Source: a bacterium OM1 bin76
Lineage (GTDB): Bacteria; Actinomycetota; Acidimicrobiia; Spongiisociales; ZC4RG35
Direction: 5' to 3'
DNA: 64,000 nucleotides
NCBI GenBank assembly: GCA_002238785.1
Contig: MPNA01000005.1
Coordinates: forward strand, 1 to 64,000
Positions 25,337 through 33,010 of the stretch are shown piece by piece. Numbering within the stretch: position 1 is the first letter of the stretch; every line of letters starts with the position of its first letter. The translations under genes and the position numbers were made by a program. Under the pieces are notes generated by a model. The model worked only from the letters and a program-made list of their open reading frames with translations, was not told the DNA's origin and did no database searches.

Positions 25337-26718
25337 CCGACCCTGCCGAACTCATCCCACAGATCCCTCCAAGGGCGGTTCTGGTAGGCAATCCGTTTGA
25401 TGTTGATCAGATGCAAGGCGGTGATGTTGTCGGAGGATATCGAACCCGACCAGGTGCCGGTTCCCAGCATGAAACTGGGCTCCAGGTCCACCGAGTAGCC
25501 CATGCCGCCATAAAGGCAGGGGGTGTTGACCAGGATCCGTCCGGCCGGAAGCTTCCCGAACAGCGCCACTTCATCGGGATCGTGGGTGTGCACCGCCAGG
25601 GTGTGGCCGATGCCCCCGAAATTCAGCACCTCTTCGCAACGCCGATACCCCGCATCCCGATCGGCGGCTTCATAGAAGGCCAGCACCGGATTGAGCTTCT
25701 CGTGCGACAGCGGATGCTGGCGACCCACCTCGTCCAGTGCCGCGATCAGTACCCGCGTGCGAGGTGGGGTGTCGAAGCCGGCCAACTCAGCGAGACGGAC
25801 CGCCGACTGCCCGACCGTGGAAGGAATGATGCTCCCCCGCTGTCCGAATATCACCCGTCCCAACCGATCCGCCTCCCGGGAGGTGCAGAAATACCCTCCC
25901 GCCAGGCGCATCTCGTTCCGCAGGGCGGGTGCAATGCGCCGGTGGGCCACAATAGCCTGCTCGGCTACGCAGGCGGTGCCGTAGTCAAAGGACTTGGAGT
26001 TGATGATCTGCTCGGCCACCTCATCCAGTTCGTTGACCATGGAGGGACCCACATACACGGGGACATTGCCAGGTCCCACCGCCAGGGTGGGCTTCCCCGA
26101 GGAGTAGGCGGCCCTCACCATGGCGGTCCCCCCGGTGGCCATCACAACCGAAGTGCGACGATGCCGCATCAACTCACCGCTTCCCTCCAGGGTGACCTCG
26201 GTGAGACAACTGATCAGACCCTTGGGCGCCCCGGCCGCCTCGGCCGCCTCGGCCATGATGCGGGCGGTCTCCGCGCAGCACCGCACCGCGCGTGGATGGG
26301 GAGCGCACACTATGGCATTGCCGGCTTTGACGGCGGAGAGCACCTTGAAGATGACCGTGGAGGTTGGGTTGGTCACCGGGATGAGCGCCGCGACCACTCC
26401 CATCGGCTCACCAACTGCCATCACCTTGGTGGTCTCGTCGTGCCAAAGCACTCCCACGCACCGGACCTGGCGTAACCACTCCCATACCCCCACCGCGTTG
26501 AAGAGGTTCTTGTAAAGCTTGTCGTGGGCGTTGCCGTATCGGGTCTCGATGGCCGCCATCTCCCCCAATCGGCCGCATTCGGGCTCGATGGCCACCACCA
26601 TCGCCTCCACGATCCGGTCGATGGTCTCCTGGGATGCGCCTCGGAATTTCTCGAAGGCCGCACTGGCAGCGGTCACTGCCTGCCGAGCTTGGGCGATGCT
26701 TCGTAGGTCGGCGTCCAT
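25333..26718 (-). CDS. CoA-acylating aldehyde dehydrogenase (EutE/PduP/AdhE-N-type)
   Basis: A 461-residue enzyme. Cofactor block VVAALIPVTNPTSTVIFKVL, then VMATGGTAMVRAAYSSGKP, and the catalytic Cys in SFDYGTACVAEQAIV, the arrangement of acylating rather than hydrolytic aldehyde dehydrogenases. It converts an aldehyde plus CoA and NAD+ to an acyl-CoA, the signature step of most metabolosomes. The protein begins directly with the core fold, so no N-terminal encapsulation peptide is visible, and the C-terminus lacks an obvious one. Its ATG directly follows the upstream stop codon. The aldehyde cannot be identified from sequence. Confidence 0.88.
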   Translation of the reverse strand: MDADLRSIAQARQAVTAASAAFEKFRGASQETIDRIVEAMVVAIEPECGRLGEMAAIETRYGNAHDKLYKNLFNAVGVWEWLRQVRCVGVLWHDETTKVMAVGEPMGVVAALIPVTNPTSTVIFKVLSAVKAGNAIVCAPHPRAVRCCAETARIMAEAAEAAGAPKGLISCLTEVTLEGSGELMRHRRTSVVMATGGTAMVRAAYSSGKPTLAVGPGNVPVYVGPSMVNELDEVAEQIINSKSFDYGTACVAEQAIVAHRRIAPALRNEMRLAGGYFCTSREADRLGRVIFGQRGSIIPSTVGQSAVRLAELAGFDTPPRTRVLIAALDEVGRQHPLSHEKLNPVLAFYEAADRDAGYRRCEEVLNFGGIGHTLAVHTHDPDEVALFGKLPAGRILVNTPCLYGGMGYSVDLEPSFMLGTGTWSGSISSDNITALHLINIKRIAYQNRPWRDLWDEFGRVG

Positions 26719-27852
26719 CTACCTTCCTGCCCTTCCTACCGCCCGCCGCACCGCGTCAAGGTCGGCGTCCGCCCATCCCAGGGACTCCAGTCGGCGACCC
26801 TCAGAGCGCAGATCACGCCCACACATGGCTGAAACCAGCGTCACCACCGACCCGGTGACCGGCACCGGGACCGCAGCAAGCGCGGCAGCCGAGCACAGTG
26901 CCACCAGGGAACCCGCCGTTCCGTCCAGCACCGCTGCGCGAAGCACCTCCCCTTCGGACCCAGATGCCGTGGCGCCGATCGGCGCCTGGGGGGCGCGCAC
27001 TCCCCAGCGAGCGGCCACCGCGGCCCGTTCCTCCCGGAGCGCTTCCAGGAGGGACTCCATCTCCGGCGAGGGGACCGGCGGGCGAGGAAGCGGAGCGGCG
27101 CCCGGCAGAAGTTCCTCGGGAGTCTCCCGGGTCATGGGACCGTCCAGTATGCCGGCGGGAACCACCGACCAGGAACTCTCGGTGAGGCTGGTGTGAAGGA
27201 CGGTGGGTAACAGATCCATCGGTGGAAAGAAGGCGGCCAGCGACCGGCGCGCTGGTTCACCCCGGTCAGCCGGGTAGGCCGCCAGGGCCGCGGCGGGAGC
27301 CGACTCCGACCATCTCAACTGGCCGGTCCCCACCGCACTAACCGAAAACGGGCAACTCTGCAACTCGATCAGGGTCACTCCTTGGTGTGACCCCCCCGTC
27401 CGGAGCCACCAAGCCATCTCCAAGGCGCCAAAGGTACGGCCGGGTGATATCGCCACGGTCTGCCCTTCGCTCAACAGGCCAGCCAGACGCATCCCCACCG
27501 CTCGCTGGTGGGTGAGGGACCCCACCACCACCACCAGGTCTGCCCCGGCCACGGCTTGATCTATCCATGGGATGGGGCGGATGGCGTGATCGGCATCCGG
27601 ATCCACCCGGTAGTTGCCCACCGGACCCCCACCGCGCACCGAGATTCCCGAAGCCCCGATCCGGGCGGCTTCCTCGCCCCTTGACACCCACCAGCGGACC
27701 CGGGCGCCGCCGCCGTGGAATCCGGCCGCGTATGCCCACGCTTGGGCTCCCGATCCCAACACCGCTATCTCGCCCCAGGTGGGGGCGGGCGCCGGATGTT
27801 CGGATGTAGCGGTGCTCAGAGCGGCAACGACTGCCTCAAAATCAGACAACAC
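26719..27852 (-). CDS. Opine (octopine/nopaline)-dehydrogenase-like protein
   Basis: A 377-residue protein from a GTG start. A Rossmann motif IAVLGSGAQAWAYAAGFHGG (residues about 28-47) and the block GQTVAISPGRTFGALEMAWW match the NAD-binding half of opine dehydrogenases. The block TVLHTSLTESSWSVVPAGIL corresponds to the family motif carrying the catalytic His before helical domain II. Opine dehydrogenases reductively condense a 2-oxo acid with an amino acid using NAD(P)H. Divergence is high (Ala/Pro-rich stretch about 240-265), so an unusual substrate or a structural role is possible. The C-terminal helix LGWADADLDAVRRAVGRAG is amphipathic and could be an encapsulation peptide. It sits within the shell operon between BMC-H and the acylating dehydrogenase. 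Confidence 0.65.
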   Translation of the reverse strand: MLSDFEAVVAALSTATSEHPAPAPTWGEIAVLGSGAQAWAYAAGFHGGGARVRWWVSRGEEAARIGASGISVRGGGPVGNYRVDPDADHAIRPIPWIDQAVAGADLVVVVGSLTHQRAVGMRLAGLLSEGQTVAISPGRTFGALEMAWWLRTGGSHQGVTLIELQSCPFSVSAVGTGQLRWSESAPAAALAAYPADRGEPARRSLAAFFPPMDLLPTVLHTSLTESSWSVVPAGILDGPMTRETPEELLPGAAPLPRPPVPSPEMESLLEALREERAAVAARWGVRAPQAPIGATASGSEGEVLRAAVLDGTAGSLVALCSAAALAAVPVPVTGSVVTLVSAMCGRDLRSEGRRLESLGWADADLDAVRRAVGRAGR

Positions 27853-27871
27853 TCAGTTCCGAGGGGCGGAT

Positions 27872-28156
27872 TCAGGACCTTCCGCCCAGTTGCGGCAGCA
27901 TCTCGATCCCTGCATCGGGACGGGCGATAACGTGAACGGCCATAACTTCGCCAACCTTGTTGGCAGCGACTGCACCCGCGTCGGTGGCAGCTTTCACAGC
28001 TCCCACTTCTCCTCGCACGAAGACCGACACCAAGCCGCCTCCGATCTTTTCCAGCGCCACCAACTCGACATTGGCGGACTTCAACATGGCGTCAGCGCCT
28101 TCCACCGAAGCGACCATGCCCCGGGTCTCAAGCATGCCTAAAGCTGTTTTGTCCAA
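27872..28156 (-). CDS. BMC-H shell protein (hexamer)
   Basis: A 94-residue Pfam00936-type protein from a TTG start with AGGAGA six bases upstream. Diagnostic blocks are [40 protein letters not shown] and [18 protein letters not shown]. The expected pore loop after strand 2 reads KIGGGL. This is the main facet-forming tile, and the single BMC-H gene here implies a simple shell. It lies 64 bp after the BMC-P gene's reconstructed end and 19 bp before the opine-dehydrogenase-like gene. Confidence 0.93.
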   Translation of the reverse strand: MDKTALGMLETRGMVASVEGADAMLKSANVELVALEKIGGGLVSVFVRGEVGAVKAATDAGAVAANKVGEVMAVHVIARPDAGIEMLPQLGGRS

Positions 28157-28220
28157 GGTTTCTCTCCTTAGTGTTCGGCTATTGACGGGGCCACTGCGGG
28201 TCCCGGTTTCGGTCTGTTAC

Positions 28221-28548
28221 TCACTTGGCTTTCTGCACCTCATCTACGATCATCACCGCCGCCGCATCGGTGGGAAGACCCCGAAGCGCCACGGCTTGGC
28301 GGGCCCCCGATCCCCCCGCGGCCCGGCTAAGGTGACCCACTCCCCCCCCGAGCCGCCAGGCCGTGCGGGGCCGCCGATCCCTCGGCGACCAGGATAAGTT
28401 CACCGACTCCCGCTCCCACCGCGTCGGCGACTATTGTCTCCGGGCCGTCCCCGTCGTCAACCGGCGTCACCAACAGCAGGGTCACTCCTTGAAGCCCGGG
28501 ATCCTTGATGGTCCCGGTTACCTTGCCCTTGACCCTGCAAAGGCGCAT
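28221..28548 (-). CDS. BMC-P (EutN/CcmL-type) vertex protein, frameshifted at a G8 tract
   Basis: The ATG at 28548 opens RLCRVKGKVTGTIKDPGLQG, VTLLLVTPVDD and AVGAGVGELILVAEGSAA, a typical EutN/CcmL start. As written the frame stops at 28327. The expected ending (GARQAVALRG, LPTDAAAVMIVDEVQ) lies in another frame to 28221. The switch falls around an 8-base C run at 28342-28349. Even after joining, about 20 additional residues (HGLAARGG and VGHLSRAAGGS) separate the halves compared with usual homologues of about 90, so the region also carries an insertion. BMC-P pentamers cap shell vertices; loss would leave open or deformed shells. Confidence 0.8.
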
Positions 28549-28551
28549 ATC

Positions 28552-29862
28552 TCAGAAGGCTTCCAGATAGCGGTCGCGCTCAAGTTGGGTTACGTCGTCC
28601 TGCCAACCCTCGGGGTCCGACTCCACCATGAAATTGTGCTCACGTTCGGCTTGTTGCGCCAATGTGACCCGGAGCGGTTCGGGAATCACTTCTGCAATGA
28701 ATTCCGAGTTGTTGAACAATTCCAAAGCGGTGGGGATGTCCCTCGGAAGGCCCTGGTGCCGGGTTGCCGAGTAGCCATCGCTCACTTCCTTTGCAGTGGG
28801 CTCTGCCCCTGAAGCGATGCCCTTCAAACCGGCCGCAAGTTGGACTGCGGTCAACAGGTAGGGATTGGCATCGGAGGACCCGTCCCGTTGCTCGATGCGG
28901 GTGGAGCTCTCGGTGCCCTCTATAACCCTCAGTCCCACAGTGCGATTGTCCCCGCCCCAGGCGTTGCTGGTGGGGCAGAAGGTGTAGTCCTGCCGACGCT
29001 TCATGGCGTTGGGAGTAGGCGCGGAAATGAGGGCGGTCTCCGCCATGTGCTGCTGGAGCCCGCCCAGATAGGAACGTCCCAGGGCCGACAGCCGGCCTCC
29101 GTCGGAGAAGACGTTCCTGCCGTCCTTCCACAGCGACTGGTGCATATGGAAACTGTTGCCCGACTCCGTGAAGAACGGCTTGGCCATGAAGGTGGCCAGG
29201 TATCCATGGTTGTAGGCGATCTCCTTGACCGCGTTGCGAAACAGCATGGCGTTGTCGGCGGAAACCAACGCCTCCTGGTAGCGAAGATTGATCTCGATCT
29301 GCCCGGGGGCGTATTCGGGATTGGACATCTCCACCTGGATGCCCATGTCGCTGCAGAGATTCCTAATGGGCCCCACCACATGCTCGAACATAGCCCCCCG
29401 GGCCAGTCCGTACACGGAGATGCCCGAATCCACCAGTTCCTTGGTCTCCAAGTCGAGCAGGTAGAACTCGAACTCCACACCGGTCATCACCTCGTAACCC
29501 TGGTCGGCGGCCTCGGCGAGTTGCTCCACCAGCACGTTGCGGGGATCGCAAACCACCGGACTCCCGTCCATCTCCTCGGCTCTGCCCACCACCAGGACCA
29601 CCCCTTCCTCCCAGGGAACCGGTCTCATGGTCTCGACGATGGGAACGATGTGAAAGTCGGGGTAGCCATTGTCGAAATTCGCATAGGGGGTGTCCCAGAT
29701 GTCGTTGGTCACGTCCATCTGAAAAATGGCGTTGCACATGCCTATCCCGTGCTTGAAGTCCTCCCAGACCCCGGCGTGCATCCGTTTGCCCCGGGCGATT
29801 CCGTTCAAGTCCCCCAGAGCCACTATTACCGTGTGAGTGCCTCTCGGCAGCGATTTCGCCAC
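28552..29862 (-). CDS. Glutamine-synthetase-like gamma-glutamyl-amide ligase
   Basis: 436 residues from a GTG with GAGAGGAG eight bases upstream. It has the GS beta-grasp (DLNGIARGKRMH) and catalytic-domain motifs: YEVMTGVEFEFYLLD (metal Glu residues), NSFHMHQSLWKDG (NxxxHxH-type ATP/metal site), and NRTVGLRVIEG and RDGSSDANPYLL (substrate/phosphate site). It is closest in style to GS-like enzymes that join glutamate to amines (PuuA, gamma-glutamylanilide synthase, gamma-glutamylethanolamide synthetase), not housekeeping GlnA. It is first gene of the BMC operon, 3 bp before BMC-P. Inferred role: activating an amine substrate by gamma-glutamylation. Confidence 0.8.
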   Translation of the reverse strand: MAKSLPRGTHTVIVALGDLNGIARGKRMHAGVWEDFKHGIGMCNAIFQMDVTNDIWDTPYANFDNGYPDFHIVPIVETMRPVPWEEGVVLVVGRAEEMDGSPVVCDPRNVLVEQLAEAADQGYEVMTGVEFEFYLLDLETKELVDSGISVYGLARGAMFEHVVGPIRNLCSDMGIQVEMSNPEYAPGQIEINLRYQEALVSADNAMLFRNAVKEIAYNHGYLATFMAKPFFTESGNSFHMHQSLWKDGRNVFSDGGRLSALGRSYLGGLQQHMAETALISAPTPNAMKRRQDYTFCPTSNAWGGDNRTVGLRVIEGTESSTRIEQRDGSSDANPYLLTAVQLAAGLKGIASGAEPTAKEVSDGYSATRHQGLPRDIPTALELFNNSEFIAEVIPEPLRVTLAQQAEREHNFMVESDPEGWQDDVTQLERDRYLEAF

Positions 29863-29975
29863 GAAATTCTCCTCTCTTCGGTCTTCTCTCTGCGATCTCT
29901 TTCCCGACGCTTGCGCTGCCCGATTCCGAGCAGGAGCGGTGGTCTACCATCTTAGTGGAAGCGGTTGAAACCTAG
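29863..29975. promoter_or_regulatory. Divergent promoter region, BMC operon versus flavin oxidase
   Basis: 113 bp separate the divergent starts, and the minus-strand ribosome site GAGAGGAG lies here. It must contain both promoters. No regulator gene is adjacent and I see no clear operator. Confidence 0.5.
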
Positions 29976-31133
29976 ATGGTGGCAAGTAGTTTGCGCAGAC
30001 ATGTGGAAGCAGTAGTAGTGGGGGCAGGCATTGCGGGGGCAATGACCGCCCTTTACCTGCGTCGGGCCGGGCTCTCGGTCAAATTGGTGGATGCCTGGGA
30101 CCCTGGCCACGCCAGGGCCGCTTCCGCAGGAACTCATCGACTGATCCGGTCCACCCACGGGACCGATGAACTCTACACCTTGTGGAGCAGGGAGGCCAGG
30201 CTGCGCTGGATGGAATTGTCCCAACGTCTGGGCCGGCGTTTGTACTACGAGTCGGGAGTGGTGGTCCTGGCTGCAGAAGGACACTCGGAGTGGGAGGACG
30301 CCACCCAGGTCACCTTTTCGAACCTTGGCATACCGTTCTTCATCGTCCCCCCTCACGAACTACCCATCCGGTTGCCGGTGGTCAACCCCCGGGGCATCGC
30401 CTACGGACTTTGGGAACCGGAGTCAGGATTCATCATGTCCAGGAAGGCGTTGGTGGCGACCGTGGGGCTGTTCCGGTCCGAAGGCGGGGAATTCGAATTG
30501 GGCGAGGTGGAGACCGACGAGAGCGAGCGCCCCACGCTGAACGGAAAACCCATTCAGGCTGATTTGGTGGTGATGGCTTGTGGAGCCTGGATGCGCAAGT
30601 TGTTTCCGCGCACGCTGGGAAGGCTCCTCACCATTGTCCGTCAGGATGTGATCCTGGTCTCACCGTCGGCGGGAGATACCCGCTACGACTGGAGGAACAT
30701 GCCAGGATGGATCGACCATGGCTACCCTGCCTACGGCGTTCCTGCTGTCGAAGGTCACGGATTCAAGGCGGCCTTCGCCTGGCATCACGCCACCATGGAC
30801 ATCGACCGCTCGGATCGGGTCACCGATCCCTCCACCGTGGCGCGGTGTCGCCGCTACCTGGCCACCCGCTTCCCGGAGTTGGCCGACTCGGTGATAACCG
30901 ATCAGAAGGTGTGCCAGATCGTTAACACCCCAGACCGGCACTTCATAATCGATCGCCACCCCGACCACGAGAACCTGGTGCTGGTCACCGGGGGGTCCGG
31001 GCACCTGTACAAGCATGGCCCGGTGGTGGGAGAGTTCGTGGCGGGATTCGCCCTGAACAAGCACGGGACCAACCAGCGCTTCCGGTTGGACCACCCCCGC
31101 ACCGCTTCTTCACCCTCCGACGATCCCCAGTAG
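29976..31133 (+). CDS. FAD-dependent amine/N-methyl-amino-acid oxidase (monomeric sarcosine oxidase type)
   Basis: A 385-residue DAO-family flavoenzyme. The dinucleotide motif AVVVGAGIAGAMTALYLRRA lies at about residues 12-31, followed by the acid at the end of strand 2 (KLVDAWDPGHARAAS) and the Arg-rich RLIRSTHGTDELY of the MSOX/N-methyltryptophan-oxidase group. The block VCQIVNTPDRHFIIDRHP includes the Cys that carries covalent FAD in MSOX, and GGSGHLYKHGPVVGE matches its active-site GHGFK region. It oxidises a secondary or primary amine to an imine/aldehyde with H2O2. Divergence from the BMC operon and the GS-like ligase suggest the amine is shared. Confidence 0.82.
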   Translation: MVASSLRRHVEAVVVGAGIAGAMTALYLRRAGLSVKLVDAWDPGHARAASAGTHRLIRSTHGTDELYTLWSREARLRWMELSQRLGRRLYYESGVVVLAAEGHSEWEDATQVTFSNLGIPFFIVPPHELPIRLPVVNPRGIAYGLWEPESGFIMSRKALVATVGLFRSEGGEFELGEVETDESERPTLNGKPIQADLVVMACGAWMRKLFPRTLGRLLTIVRQDVILVSPSAGDTRYDWRNMPGWIDHGYPAYGVPAVEGHGFKAAFAWHHATMDIDRSDRVTDPSTVARCRRYLATRFPELADSVITDQKVCQIVNTPDRHFIIDRHPDHENLVLVTGGSGHLYKHGPVVGEFVAGFALNKHGTNQRFRLDHPRTASSPSDDPQ

Positions 31134-31373
31134 TCAGTCCCCGGCTCCCGGCGACTCTCAGAGTGTCACACCCCTGCCCTAGGTTGTGAACTGTGAAAAA
31201 AACCTCTCGAAGTCAATAAAAAACCTGGCTAAATAGTGAAAAGCCCAAACAACCTGCTAGATCTGGGTTTGCTGCCTAAAGCCGTGAAAAGCGATGCTAA
31301 GGCGGGAATGTTGGTTGTTTACTTTTTGTACGAACAGAACTCTGTAACCGGTACTTGAAGAGAATCCATCCAT
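31134..31373. other. Intergenic region upstream of dnaB
   Basis: 240 bp, A-rich in the middle (31190-31330), which is low in GC for this genome and likely contains the dnaB promoter. I see no RNA or coding feature. Confidence 0.5.
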
Positions 31374-32798
31374 ATGGCATACGACAGATATCCCGAAGAT
31401 GAATACCTGGACGAGGCCCCACCACGCGGAAGGGTGGGGCGGGTACCTCCACACTCCCGTGAAGCCGAGCAATCGGTGCTGGGCGCCATTCTGCTGAGCA
31501 GGGCGGCAACCAACCAGGTGATGGAACGGCTGGAAGCCGACGATTTCTACGAGCCGATCCATGGATTGGTGTTCGACGCCGCCCGGAAACTCTTCGACGA
31601 CAGCCGGGCCATAGATGTCCTGACCCTCGCCGAGGAACTGCGCCGCACCGACTCCCTGGAGAAGATCGGGGGGCATGAGAGGCTGGCGGATTTGAGCCAG
31701 AGTGTCCCGAACATCTCCCATGCCGACCGGTACGCCGCCATCGTGGCTGAGCATGCCCAGCGAAGACGCCTGATCGACGTGAGCCAACGGGTCACCGATC
31801 TTGCCATGAATCTGGACAGGACCACCGAGACGGTGATAGATCAGGCCGAGCGGATGATGCTGGATGTCAACGATGAGTCGGTCGCCGAGGGACTCCAACC
31901 CGTCAAGGACCTCATGGGTGCCGTCTTTGAGGACATAGAGGAACTCGGTGACAAGCTTCCCGGCTTGTCCACCGGCCTCAAAGACCTTGATGACAAGCTC
32001 ATGGGCCTCAAACCGGGAACACTGGTGGTGGTCGCCGGTCGGCCGGCAATGGGTAAGTCTGCATTCGCCCAGACCATCGCCTCCAACATTGCCGAGGAAG
32101 GCAAGGTTGTGGCACTGTTCTCCTTGGAGATGTCGAAGGAGGAGGTGTTGACGCGCCTGCTCTCCATGGTCGGTGAGGTGAATTCCGCAGCCTTGCGGTC
32201 GGGAGTCGCAAACCGGCGTGACCTGTGGGACCGCCTGGTGGATGCGGGAGGCAGGATCCATGACTGGAATCTGTACCTGGATGATTCCCCGGAACCGACC
32301 GTGACCGAGATCCGGGCCAAGTGCCGCAGACTACGCCACAACGAGGGACTGGACCTGGTGATAGTGGACTATCTGCAGCTGATGCCGTCGGCGGGAAGGT
32401 CCTCTTCGCGGAACCCCGAGAACCGCCAACAGGAGATAGCAGAGGTCTCTCGTTCCTTGAAGGGCTTGGCCAGGGAGTTGGAGGTCCCCGTGATCGGCAT
32501 CTCCCAGTTGAACAGAGCCGTGGAGCTAAGGGGAGACAAACGCCCCCTGCTTTCGGACCTACGGGAATCGGGCGCCATAGAGCAGGACGCCGACGTGGTG
32601 TTGTTCCTGTTCAGGGAGGATTATTACGAAAAGGACAAGAAAAAGGACCGCCGAGACATCGAAAACCGGGCTGAAGTGATCATCGCCAAACACCGCTCCG
32701 GGCCAACCGGCAAGGTATATACCACCTTTGCCAAGGAGTACACGCTCTTCCGAAATTACGCCGCCGGCGCCCCGCCGGAGGAGTACGAGGGCTACTAG
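31374..32798 (+). CDS. dnaB: Replicative DNA helicase DnaB
   Basis: A 474-residue hexameric helicase. N-terminal primase-interacting domain (SREAEQSVLGAILLS, DFYEPIHGLVFDAARKLFDD) and RecA-like C-terminal domain: Walker A VVAGRPAMGKSAFAQTIA (about residue 220), ALFSLEMSKEEVLTRLL, Walker B DLVIVDYLQLM, and the Arg-finger region KHRSGPTGKV near the C-terminus. No intein is inserted and length is normal. It loads at the origin and unwinds DNA ahead of the replication fork. Flanked by unrelated genes. Confidence 0.96.
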   Translation: MAYDRYPEDEYLDEAPPRGRVGRVPPHSREAEQSVLGAILLSRAATNQVMERLEADDFYEPIHGLVFDAARKLFDDSRAIDVLTLAEELRRTDSLEKIGGHERLADLSQSVPNISHADRYAAIVAEHAQRRRLIDVSQRVTDLAMNLDRTTETVIDQAERMMLDVNDESVAEGLQPVKDLMGAVFEDIEELGDKLPGLSTGLKDLDDKLMGLKPGTLVVVAGRPAMGKSAFAQTIASNIAEEGKVVALFSLEMSKEEVLTRLLSMVGEVNSAALRSGVANRRDLWDRLVDAGGRIHDWNLYLDDSPEPTVTEIRAKCRRLRHNEGLDLVIVDYLQLMPSAGRSSSRNPENRQQEIAEVSRSLKGLARELEVPVIGISQLNRAVELRGDKRPLLSDLRESGAIEQDADVVLFLFREDYYEKDKKKDRRDIENRAEVIIAKHRSGPTGKVYTTFAKEYTLFRNYAAGAPPEEYEGY

Positions 32799-32862
32799 AG
32801 CGCGCCACCCCGGGCGGACATCGCTTCGGGAGTCTTGCTCAGCCGCGGCGTTTGGACCGGCG

Positions 32863-33010
32863 TCAACTGCCGGTGGTGGTAGTGGTGTCTTCGGTCCCCT
32901 CCGCCCCCGTCGTGGTGGTAGTGGTGTCTTCGGTCCCCTCCGCCCCCGTCGTGGTGGTAGTAGTGTCGTCGGACCCCTCCACGGTCGTGGTAGTGGTGTC
33001 GTCGGCGCTC
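32863..33010 (-). repeat. Thr-run tail repeat of PknB
   Basis: Tandem 39-bp units encode TTTTTT-GAEGTED, visible on the plus strand as repeats of GTGGTGGTAGTGGTGTC and the following G/C stretch. It is a low-complexity extracellular tail, a plausible O-glycosylation or wall-spanning segment, and slippage-prone. Confidence 0.75.
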
